Source of the DNA: Congzhengia sp045635085
GTDB taxonomy: Bacteria > Bacillota > Clostridia > UBA1381 > UBA9506
Assembly (NCBI GenBank): GCA_045635085.1
Contig: JAZRBM010000013.1
Coordinates: 1 to 64,000, forward strand
Length of the DNA: 64,000 nt
Direction of reading: 5' to 3'
Below the pieces are notes generated by a model. That model had not been told where the DNA came from. It saw only the letters and a list, made by a program, of their open reading frames with translations, and ran no database searches. A program made the position numbers and the translations under genes. Below are positions 18,001 to 24,672 of the stretch, in pieces (position 1 is the stretch's first letter; each line of letters begins with the position of its first letter).

Positions 18001-19607
18001 CAAAAGAAGCTACAGTTACAGGCGCAGCTTATGAAGATGTTTTAGGTATTGACTTTGATAAGGTTGAAATTGTTATCACAGATTCTACACCTGGCGCAGG
18101 TAAAGCGACTGTTAATAACATTGTTTTAACTGGCGATGCAAAAGATAACTACACATTAGCAGCAACATCAGTTCAGAATGTTGCAGTAGTAATCGCAGCA
18201 CCTGAAGCTCCTGCAGAAGGAACAGAAAACGATGTAACAATTACAGTTACAAAGCCTGAAGGCACAAATACAAGTATTATCGTAGTTGATCAGCCAGCAC
18301 TTGATGCAATTCAGGAAAGTGAAGAAGCAGCTAAACTCGATATGACAGAAGCTGGTACAGAAGAAGTTGAAGAAGTTATCGTTCCTAACGCATTGGTTGA
18401 TAAACTTAGCACAACAAGACCTGTTGTAATCAAATTAACAGATGCTATAGTTGAAATCAGCAAAGAATTACTTGCTGAAATCAAAGCAGACATCGGCGCA
18501 GCAGATATGACATTAGCTGCTGTTGAAACAGTATTGGAAGCAGCTCAGCAAGACAAGATTCCTGACAGAGCAGAAAATGTAAAAGCTGTTAAGTTCACAA
18601 TCAACGAAGCGGCTAGTACATTTACAACACCTATCAAGGTTAAGATTCCTTATGAAAAGGGTGTTGGCGCAATTAAGGTAAAATACATCAGTGATGATGG
18701 CTCAACAGAAACAAATATTCCTGCTACACATGACGGTGAAAACGCAGTATTTGAAGTAGCTCACTTCTCAGACTACGTTGTTTACACAGAACCAACAATC
18801 GTAGCATCAACCGGCGGTGTTTCACTTGATCGCACAGTTAAGTTTGAAACAAATGGTGGTAGCGCAATTAAGTCAATCACAGTATCTAAGAATGGCACAA
18901 TTGCAAAACCTGAAGATCCTACAAAAGAAGGCTTCACATTTGCTGGTTGGTACACAGATAAAGCTTTAACAGCAGAATATGAATTTGGTAGCAGAATAAC
19001 AAACTCATTCACACTTTATGCTAAATGGGTAGAAGATAAGTCAGAAACAGACGAACCTGCTACACCAGATGAAGGTAAGTTTGTAGACGTTATTGATGGC
19101 GACTGGTATTATGATGCTGTTATGGCAGCTGTTGAAGCAGGCTTGATGAACGGCGTTTCAGAAGTTACATTTGCTCCTGATGCAAACGTAACAAGAGCTA
19201 TGTTCGTTACAGTTCTTCACAGATTATCAGGCGATACAATGGATACAAAGGATATCGCATTCAGCGATGTAGCAGCAGACAGCTACTACGCAAGTGCAGT
19301 TGCTTGGGCTAAGAGAAATGGTATTGTTTCAGGCGTAACAGAAACAGAATTTGCTCCAGATAGCAACATTACTCGTGAACAGATGGCAACAATGCTTTAC
19401 AGATATGCAAAAGCAAATGATGTAGATGGAGATATCTCATACACAGATGCTGAAAGCATTTCTGAATATGCAATCGCTGCTGTTAAATGGGCAAGCGCTA
19501 ATGGTATCATGGGTGGTAACCCAGATGGTACATTCGCACCTCTTGCTTATGCAACACGTGCTCAGCTTGCTGCAGTATTTGTAAGAGCTGCAAGCTTAAT
19601 TAAATAA
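15036..19607 (+). CDS. Cell-surface scaffoldin-like protein: two cohesins, Ig-like repeats, InlB repeat, three SLH domains
   Basis: 1523 residues. The signal peptide ends near residue 26. Cohesin 1 (about 28-163) and cohesin 2 (about 165-300) are almost identical in their central 55 residues. About 900 residues of Ig-like and MBG/YDG-like beta modules follow, then an InlB-type repeat (about 1267-1331, ending YAKW) and three SLH domains (about 1347-1523). This is the layout of an anchoring scaffoldin: cohesins outward, SLH on the wall. AGGAGG lies 6-8 bases before the ATG. Codon use is very uniform (Thr as ACA, Ala as GCA/GCT), which suggests strong expression. It ends in a double terminator. 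Ligands are inferred; the adjacent dockerin protein is the obvious partner. Confidence 0.88.
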   Translation: MKLKKILSVVLALSMILSMFTTISFATDTATIAASSATAKVGQTVDIKIDASNNPGLVSAKLNVSYDTTALKLVGVKDGGIWGTKMHKDDLTATPYVLTWDNGASESDFTANGTIATLTFEVLSTAKTADYPIELTAKQIINKALSKVTFDMKAGSVSVDGPSITASTASAKIRSTVDVTIEAKDNPGLVSAKLNVSYDTTALKLVGVKDGGIWGTKMHKDDLTAAPYVLTWDNGASESDFTASGTIATLTFEVLDGAEANQDYEIKLTAKQIINKALSKVEFKMVAGKITALEADPYLKTINVTASETAVDAPVKYNAEGPVAYQEKVVTLTASALDQKGDAFAGVEGLAWEYDKEGVSGITFTDNKNGTATLKIGSEIAVGTTEINVTCTATNLDSTGSVTGTKVTVTKAEETATYLAASINKSAIVRPVDENADDETAEITATLYDQYGGEIAATPEYALDKTSDGKVSVVDGVVTVKAGAEVGDYVVTVTAEGKTAQVPFKVTTLAFDWSGVTLKQGGIKYGEALKTAFATLPTTGTATAGGDTYNGTIALKDADKADINVGEYTAEVVFTVTDEGAYKGVSLTQTYTVTVNKADYDMSKVSLAAEEASYAGEIGIEYSKESKVTKPEDVTVEAVVYKQNGEVVAKPVNVGVYDVIVSFVTSNGNYNNPTDLTTTLTIKKATATDFFTDAVVLDTISAASDILTADALKEKIGLPSAVDVIFNYTKESFDIVSWTNPANFDPKGGDYTFVAVLEENANIDTKDLVVEYTTTLTPVEVIFDPALENVTYSKATVLDEGVISITDIAGFDRVTLTTDGQDNLGVVEVVWDKDIEAIKALAQTVSETNPDVTVDISVADATFADYAWVTVVANKTFTFTITNKLPATTTLVEGVADVTYGTQITAPTFTWIVNDTQEPVSENDGTTTITYVAEDGTVYNNVEDVKKAGNYEAVITFTSDIYSGTTLKSAFEVLKKEVEVTAENINIAAKEATVTGAAYEDVLGIDFDKVEIVITDSTPGAGKATVNNIVLTGDAKDNYTLAATSVQNVAVVIAAPEAPAEGTENDVTITVTKPEGTNTSIIVVDQPALDAIQESEEAAKLDMTEAGTEEVEEVIVPNALVDKLSTTRPVVIKLTDAIVEISKELLAEIKADIGAADMTLAAVETVLEAAQQDKIPDRAENVKAVKFTINEAASTFTTPIKVKIPYEKGVGAIKVKYISDDGSTETNIPATHDGENAVFEVAHFSDYVVYTEPTIVASTGGVSLDRTVKFETNGGSAIKSITVSKNGTIAKPEDPTKEGFTFAGWYTDKALTAEYEFGSRITNSFTLYAKWVEDKSETDEPATPDEGKFVDVIDGDWYYDAVMAAVEAGLMNGVSEVTFAPDANVTRAMFVTVLHRLSGDTMDTKDIAFSDVAADSYYASAVAWAKRNGIVSGVTETEFAPDSNITREQMATMLYRYAKANDVDGDISYTDAESISEYAIAAVKWASANGIMGGNPDGTFAPLAYATRAQLAAVFVRAASLIK
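15203..15758 (+). repeat. Near-identical duplicated cohesin segment
   Basis: About 160 bases encoding the central part of cohesin 1 (15203-15362) recur at 15599-15758 with only a few differences, most of them silent. The flanking parts of the two cohesins differ much more. This points to recent duplication or gene conversion. Confidence 0.8.
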
Positions 19608-19642
19608 TATTTTCACAAACTAAAACTTTTTGTGAATAAAAA

Positions 19643-19674
19643 GGAGCTGTAGCAAAAGCTACAGCTCCAACTTT
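19643..19674 (+). terminator. Intrinsic terminator after the scaffoldin-like gene
   Basis: An 11-bp perfect stem (GGAGCTGTAGC with GCTACAGCTCC) with an AAAA loop, followed by AACTTTTT. Confidence 0.88.
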
Positions 19675-19682
19675 TTAAACAT

Positions 19683-19719
19683 AAAAAAATAACCACATCA
19701 TTGAGGTGGTTATTTTTTT
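19683..19719. terminator. Bidirectional terminator
   Basis: An AACCAC/GTGGTT stem is flanked by an A run on one side and a T run on the other. It serves the minus-strand ligase gene (stop at 19736) and backs up the plus-strand terminator. Confidence 0.85.
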
Positions 19720-19735
19720 ATGTTTATTTTTGTTT

Positions 19736-22258
19736 TTATGCTGTTTCGATAGAATTTGCTTTTTGAAGATTTAACAATTCTACTGCCCATTCGCGCATCT
19801 TATATTTAAGGATTTTACCTGCGGCATTCATTGGAAATTCGTCAACAAAGGTTACATAACTTGGCACCTTGTGTTTTGCCATATGGTCAAGTACATACTG
19901 CTTGATTTCATCTTCCGAAGAGGTTTCGCCAGGCTTTAAGATTACACACGCCATAATTTCCTCGCCGTATGCTTCACTAGGTACACCTATTACCTGAACG
20001 TCCTGAACTTTTTCGTGAGTGTATATAAAATCTTCTATTTCTTTAGGATATATATTTTCGCCACCGCGGATAATCATATCCTTAATACGTCCTGTTATCT
20101 TGTAGTTTCCATCGGGGAGTCTGCGTGCCAAATCACCAGTGTGCAACCAACCATTTTCATCTATTGCAGCTTCTGTAGCCTCAGGCATTTTATAATATCC
20201 CTTCATAATATTATAGCCCTTTGCTACAAATTCGCCATCAACATTATCAGGTAAATCTTCGCCGGTTTCAGGGTCTACAATTTTACATTTAACTCCATAA
20301 ATTGCGCGACCTACTGTGTTCACACGAGTTTCAATGCTGTCATCTGTCCAACTCATTGTGCAAGCAGGTGAAGCCTCTGTCTGACCATATGTTATACAAA
20401 TCTGGCTCATATTCATCTTGTTTATAACATCTTCCATAACCTTAATCGGACATGGAGAACCTGCCATAATTCCTGTTCTCATATGAGAGAAGTCTGTTGT
20501 GGCAAAATTTTCGTGTCCTAATAGTGCGATAAACATTGTAGGTACACCATGAAAGGCAGTTATTTTTTCTTTATTTATACAATTAAGAGATCTTCTTGGC
20601 GAAAATACAGGCATAGGTGACATCGTAGTACCGTGAGTCATAGATGCTGTCATTGCAAGAACCATACCAAAACAGTGAAACATGGGTACTTGTATCATCA
20701 TTCTGTCTGCGGTTGATAAATCCATACAGTCGCCAATAGCTTTGCCGTTATTTACAACGTTGTAATGTGTGAGCATAACGCCCTTAGGGAATCCTGTAGT
20801 ACCTGATGTGTATTGCATATTACAAACGTCATGAATAGTTACTTTTGAACGCATTTTATCAACTTCTGACTGATCAACTGTATCTGCCAGACGTTCTGCT
20901 TCTTCCCATGAGAAACAACCAGGTTGTTTGCTGTCAACAGTAATTATGTTCTTTAAGCAGGGGAGTTTTTTGGAATTTAATTCTCCGGGCTTTGTACTTT
21001 CTAATTCAGGGCAAAGCGTCTTTATGATTTCGATATAATTAGAATCCTTGCAGCTGTCTACCATAACTAATGTATGGGTATCTGACTGACGCAAAAGATA
21101 TTCTGCCTCGTGAATTTTATACGCTGTATTTACTGTAACCAATACTGCACCAATTGTTACGGACGCCCAAAATGTTATATACCAAGCGGGAACGTTTGTA
21201 GCCCAGATTGCAACGTGGTCGCCTTTTTTTACACCCATCGCAATTAATGAACGTGCAAATCTGTTAACATCATCACGGAACTGTGTGTAAGTTCTTGTAT
21301 AATCAAGCTCTGTATATCGAAAGGCATATTGGTCAGGAAATTCGGTACATATTCTGTCTAACACGTCAGGAAATGTGCAGTCAATAAGATGTTCTTTTGG
21401 CCAAGGGTATTTTCCTGTGCCCATTTTATTGTCATATAGTGTTTTAGGTGTGCCTACTAAATAATCGGACATAAAGTTAGTAAAAGCAGGGAATACGACA
21501 GCTGCATCTGTCAATGTCTTGTTCCAGCGCTTAACCCACTCCAGTGAAATATATTCATCATACCCTGAGGTACGGAGCAAATCCAAAATCTCAGTTACGG
21601 GAATATCGCCGTCGCCTAAAATTTTATACTGCACCTCGCCATTTTCCATAACAGAGTCTTTTATGTGTACGTACTTTAAGTATTCGCCAATATTTTCATA
21701 TGTGTATTCTGGAGATTCATTCATAAATCTGTAAGGATGATGAATATCCCATAAAACAGCAACATAAGGACTATTTAAAGCCTCAATGACCTTTTTTAGT
21801 CTTTTTGTATCGGCGTAAACGCCAGATGTTTCAACTAAAAGATAAACGTCGTTTTCTTGTGCCTTGGGCAACAATTTATTTAAAAGTCTTATAACACGCT
21901 CATCGTCAATAGGCTCTGTTGGAGCGGGGTTTTTGTCGCCCAAAATTCTTATGTATTTGCAATTAATTTTAGATGCCAGTTCAATATATTCAAAACCTTC
22001 TTTTAAAGCCTCGTCCTCATCACCTGTTCCGCCAAGAAAACATGAAGAAGCAAGGCAAGAAATCGAAAGCTTTGCCTTTTGTAATTTATTTACTGTTTCC
22101 TTTACGTTGGCGTCATTGAAAGGGCGTGTCTTTAAAAGATTTAATTCGTTTTCAAGACCGCGCAGTTCGATACCGTTAAATCCCAGATCCTTTGCCATTA
22201 TATATATGTCAGTCCAAGACCATTCGGGGCAACCGACAGTTGAAAATGCGATTTTCAT
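19736..22258 (-). CDS. Fusion of a sugar-isomerase-like TIM barrel to an AMP-forming acyl-CoA synthetase
   Basis: 840 residues. Residues about 1-270 are a xylose-isomerase-like/AP-endonuclease-2 TIM barrel, with the start MKIAFSTVGCPEW, GIELRG, the metal-site-type LLVETSG, and a HIKD motif near 210. Residues about 275-840 are a complete ANL-family acyl-CoA ligase: YTSGTTGFPKG (about 482-492), YGQTEASP, GWLHTGDLA near 706, GRIKDMIIRGGENIYP, and the catalytic Lys in AAGKILKYK near 811. Both halves look intact and there is no frameshift. GGAGTGA lies 7-8 bases before the ATG. It is transcribed alone. The acyl substrate and the barrel's reaction are unknown; fusion implies they act in sequence or on one compound. 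Confidence 0.88.
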   Translation of the reverse strand: MKIAFSTVGCPEWSWTDIYIMAKDLGFNGIELRGLENELNLLKTRPFNDANVKETVNKLQKAKLSISCLASSCFLGGTGDEDEALKEGFEYIELASKINCKYIRILGDKNPAPTEPIDDERVIRLLNKLLPKAQENDVYLLVETSGVYADTKRLKKVIEALNSPYVAVLWDIHHPYRFMNESPEYTYENIGEYLKYVHIKDSVMENGEVQYKILGDGDIPVTEILDLLRTSGYDEYISLEWVKRWNKTLTDAAVVFPAFTNFMSDYLVGTPKTLYDNKMGTGKYPWPKEHLIDCTFPDVLDRICTEFPDQYAFRYTELDYTRTYTQFRDDVNRFARSLIAMGVKKGDHVAIWATNVPAWYITFWASVTIGAVLVTVNTAYKIHEAEYLLRQSDTHTLVMVDSCKDSNYIEIIKTLCPELESTKPGELNSKKLPCLKNIITVDSKQPGCFSWEEAERLADTVDQSEVDKMRSKVTIHDVCNMQYTSGTTGFPKGVMLTHYNVVNNGKAIGDCMDLSTADRMMIQVPMFHCFGMVLAMTASMTHGTTMSPMPVFSPRRSLNCINKEKITAFHGVPTMFIALLGHENFATTDFSHMRTGIMAGSPCPIKVMEDVINKMNMSQICITYGQTEASPACTMSWTDDSIETRVNTVGRAIYGVKCKIVDPETGEDLPDNVDGEFVAKGYNIMKGYYKMPEATEAAIDENGWLHTGDLARRLPDGNYKITGRIKDMIIRGGENIYPKEIEDFIYTHEKVQDVQVIGVPSEAYGEEIMACVILKPGETSSEDEIKQYVLDHMAKHKVPSYVTFVDEFPMNAAGKILKYKMREWAVELLNLQKANSIETA

Positions 22259-22386
22259 ATTTTGAAATCACTCCATAAAATAATTATTATACAGCATATA
22301 TATTACCATTTTGCTCGACGATAGTCAACATTATTTTTGCCAAAAGCAAGAATAATTAACTCAAAATAACAAAAAATAATAAAAAT

Positions 22387-22420
22387 AAAGAATGTTACAG
22401 CACAAACTGCAACATTCTTT
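22387..22420 (-). terminator. Terminator of the veg-family gene
   Basis: AAAGAATGTT pairs with AACATTCTTT around a 14-base loop. On the minus strand the stem is followed by TATTTTTATT, directly after the stop codon at 22424. Confidence 0.8.
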
Positions 22421-22423
22421 GCT

Positions 22424-22711
22424 TTACAATATAGGTTCATTGTCGTCGGTCAGAATTAAAGAAAGCTGACCGGTCAAGATGTCTGTATAATTTAATGAAA
22501 CTGCTCTTTGAGTTTCTGCGAATTCAGAAATATTTTCAAGTAAAACGTTAAATGTGTATGGATAAACGGCTTTTAAAGTTCCATACCTTATAGTTATTCG
22601 CTTTCGACCTTTTTTTAATGTGATTTTTACACGTTTACCAATGTTTTTTTCTATTAATGTTTTTATACGGGAGATGTCGCTTTTGTTAACCACGATAAAC
22701 ACCTTCTTCAT
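22424..22711 (-). CDS. Veg-family protein (DUF1021)
   Basis: A short basic protein, 90-96 residues depending on start. The pattern IGKRVKITLKKGRKRITIRYGTLKAVYP, then LNYTDILTGQLSLIL, matches the Veg family (GRRK, G.L...YP..F, YSDVLT). In Bacillus subtilis Veg stimulates biofilm matrix gene expression. The start is uncertain: ATG 22711 lacks a good ribosome site, whereas GTG 22693 has AAGAAGG 6-8 bases upstream and would give the usual family length. It is a single gene with its own terminator. A Veg-type matrix regulator would fit with the exopolysaccharide genes in this window, but no direct link is visible. Confidence 0.82.
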   Translation of the reverse strand: MKKVFIVVNKSDISRIKTLIEKNIGKRVKITLKKGRKRITIRYGTLKAVYPYTFNVLLENISEFAETQRAVSLNYTDILTGQLSLILTDDNEPIL

Positions 22712-22798
22712 ATTAATCAATGGAGCAAATTAATACCATATGTATAATATCACAAAAAGTCATATTTTGTCAAGTGTTTTACTTTTACACCACAAAAA

Positions 22799-22824
22799 CC
22801 CCGTAACAAATAGTGTTACGGGGG
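22799..22824 (-). terminator. Terminator of the MATE exporter gene
   Basis: CCCCGTAACA pairs with TGTTACGGGG around a 5-base loop. Read on the minus strand it is followed by TTTTTG. Confidence 0.88.
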
Positions 22825-22861
22825 TAAAAATCATCGTAATAAAACTTTTGTATTTGTGTTT

Positions 22862-24217
22862 TTAATGTTTAGGAATAACAATCTTTTTCCATTTTCCGCT
22901 CAGGTAAAAGGTAATACAAAGTGCAAGCGCTGCGATTGATGCAACAGGAGCGCCAAGACCTACTCCGGAAAGTCCGTACTGAAGAGCAATGCCGAAAACA
23001 AATGATGCAGGAATCCTGAACAGTATAGAAGAAAGCATACCATTAATTAATGAAAATGTTGTATGACCAGAGCCGATAAACAAACCATTGTAGCAAAAAA
23101 ACACAGGTGCTATCAAATAATCATATTTAAATGTTTTAATGTAATTTACACCACATTCTATAAATTCAGGGTCGTTACCAAACATACGCATAAACGTTTC
23201 AGGAAAGATTCCCACAAGCGCAAATATTATAATGCTTATACCTAATGAAACTGCAATGCCTGTATACATTGTATGAGATGCACGTTTGTATTCGCCGGCG
23301 CCGATGCTTTGGGCACTCATTGCAGAAACTGACGTACTCATAGCAACACCCGGAAGTATAGCAAAGCCGTTTAGTTTTCCTACAGCACCCACTGCGGCTG
23401 ATGCCATAACACCCATTGTGTTAACAAGAGTTGTCAAAAACAAAAACGACAGTCCTGATGCCACGTTCTGAATGGAAGTAGGAATACCGATCTTTAGTAT
23501 CAGTTTTAATTGTTTTTTAGAAAAAGCACGGAACGACTCTAAACTAAAATCAAAAATAAAATTATTTTTAGAAAGATAAATAATACATAAAATCATACTC
23601 AATGCCTGTGAGATGATAGTTGCCCAGGCAGCGCCGCTTGCTCTCATATTAAATCCTGCAACAAACAACAAATCAAGGATAATGTTTGTAAAACAAGCAA
23701 TAGCAACAAACAAAAGCGGATTTTTGCTGTCACCTAAACCTCTCATCAGGGCGCTTAAAGCATTGTACCCAAATATAAAAACAGTGCCGAGCATACTTAT
23801 TATAAAATAGCTTTTAGCTTCGCTGTATGACTCAATCGGTGTCTTGATGGTTTTAAGTATAGGGTCAACCAAAGCAATCATAACAACAGTTAATATAAAA
23901 GCAAGAACAACAAGTGACGAAAGCAGTGTAGCGATGACTTCGTGAATGCCTCGCCTGTTGTCTGCGCCCTTATACTGACCGATTAAAACAGTAGCGCCTA
24001 CCGACAAACCAAACACCATGTTTGTTATTATAAAAGAAATCTGCCCGCCGATATTTACTCCCGACATAGCATACTCGTTAGCAAATTGACCGACTACAAG
24101 CATATCTACTGTACTGTATAAAGACTGTATTATATTGGAAATAAGAACAGGTAAAGAGAACAGAATCAGTTTTTTTATAACGTTTCCCTCAACCAGATTG
24201 TTTTCAAATTTTGCCAT
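22862..24217 (-). CDS. MATE-family multidrug/Na+ exporter
   Basis: A 451-residue integral membrane protein with about 12 membrane spans in two homologous halves. It has MATE-type motifs near the N-terminus (LPVLISNIIQSLYSTVDMLVVG) and GLGDSKNPL after the sixth span. MATE proteins export cationic drugs or metabolites using Na+ or H+ gradients; the substrate here is not predictable. AAAGGAAAAGG precedes the ATG. It stands alone with its own terminator. Confidence 0.9.
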   Translation of the reverse strand: MAKFENNLVEGNVIKKLILFSLPVLISNIIQSLYSTVDMLVVGQFANEYAMSGVNIGGQISFIITNMVFGLSVGATVLIGQYKGADNRRGIHEVIATLLSSLVVLAFILTVVMIALVDPILKTIKTPIESYSEAKSYFIISMLGTVFIFGYNALSALMRGLGDSKNPLLFVAIACFTNIILDLLFVAGFNMRASGAAWATIISQALSMILCIIYLSKNNFIFDFSLESFRAFSKKQLKLILKIGIPTSIQNVASGLSFLFLTTLVNTMGVMASAAVGAVGKLNGFAILPGVAMSTSVSAMSAQSIGAGEYKRASHTMYTGIAVSLGISIIIFALVGIFPETFMRMFGNDPEFIECGVNYIKTFKYDYLIAPVFFCYNGLFIGSGHTTFSLINGMLSSILFRIPASFVFGIALQYGLSGVGLGAPVASIAALALCITFYLSGKWKKIVIPKH

Positions 24218-24395
24218 AAAAACACCTTTTCCTTTGTTATAGTATCAAACCATATTTTAGCACTAAAATATAAAACAATCAATAGTTTTTTGTACTAAAT
24301 CGTATAAGATTTACTTTTCTAGATTTGTGTATAATTATAGATATAACTACATATAAAAAGAACAAATGTTTGATTTTTTAAAAAAGGTGTGTTAT

Positions 24396-24475
24396 AATTG
24401 ACACATACGGAATTTTATTTTATAAAATTCCTAAAAGCCGTTGGCTTTTTGCACTCTTTGACCGCTGTGTCAATT
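24396..24475. repeat. 80-bp hairpin-rich element with 10-bp inverted ends
   Basis: AATTGACACA at the left and TGTGTCAATT at the right are perfect inverted ends. Inside are GGAATTTTAT-TTT-ATAAAATTCC and AAAAGCC-GTT-GGCTTTTT. The shape is that of a small non-autonomous insertion or a structured leader. Confidence 0.5.
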
Positions 24476-24483
24476 GACGGCGT

Positions 24484-24517
24484 AGTAAAAATGCCCTTGC
24501 AAGCAAGCATTTTTACT
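24484..24517. repeat. Perfect 11-bp stem hairpin
   Basis: AGTAAAAATGC and its exact complement lie on either side of a 12-base loop that itself contains TTGCAA. It follows the 80-bp element immediately. It lacks a terminal T run beyond the stem, so it is not clearly a terminator. Confidence 0.5.
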
Positions 24518-24600
24518 CCTGGTAAAATTGGCGTATAATATATGTTTTATCAGACATAGTTGACATATTTATGCTGTTAAATTAGAGAGCGTTAAATATA

Positions 24601-24634
24601 TAGTTTGAATATTTTTAGTCCTGACTTGACACGA
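24601..24634 (+). repeat. Miniature, internally deleted copy of the dispersed repeat
   Basis: It starts TAGTTTG and AATATTT like the full copies, then jumps to the right end TCCTGACTTGACACGA. It lies 39 bases upstream of the leucine-rich repeat gene start. Confidence 0.6.
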
Positions 24635-24643
24635 GTCGAATTA

Positions 24644-24650
24644 TGTCGAA
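24644..24650 (+). promoter_or_regulatory. Candidate Spo0A box
   Basis: TGTCGAA matches the Spo0A core box and lies just downstream of the repeat right end, before the leucine-rich repeat gene. The same arrangement occurs at 26543 and 27088. Confidence 0.45.
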
Positions 24651-24672
24651 CGATATCGAAAGGAGAGGTAAT

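Larger units (their letters stand above)
24218..24672. other. Structured intergenic region before the leucine-rich repeat gene
   Basis: 455 bases without an ORF. In order: 24218-24395 AT-rich with nothing clear; an 80-bp element with inverted ends and two internal hairpins (24396-24475); an 11-bp-stem hairpin (24484-24517); a miniature copy of the dispersed repeat (24601-24634); and a candidate Spo0A box (24644-24650) just before the ribosome site. Confidence 0.5.
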
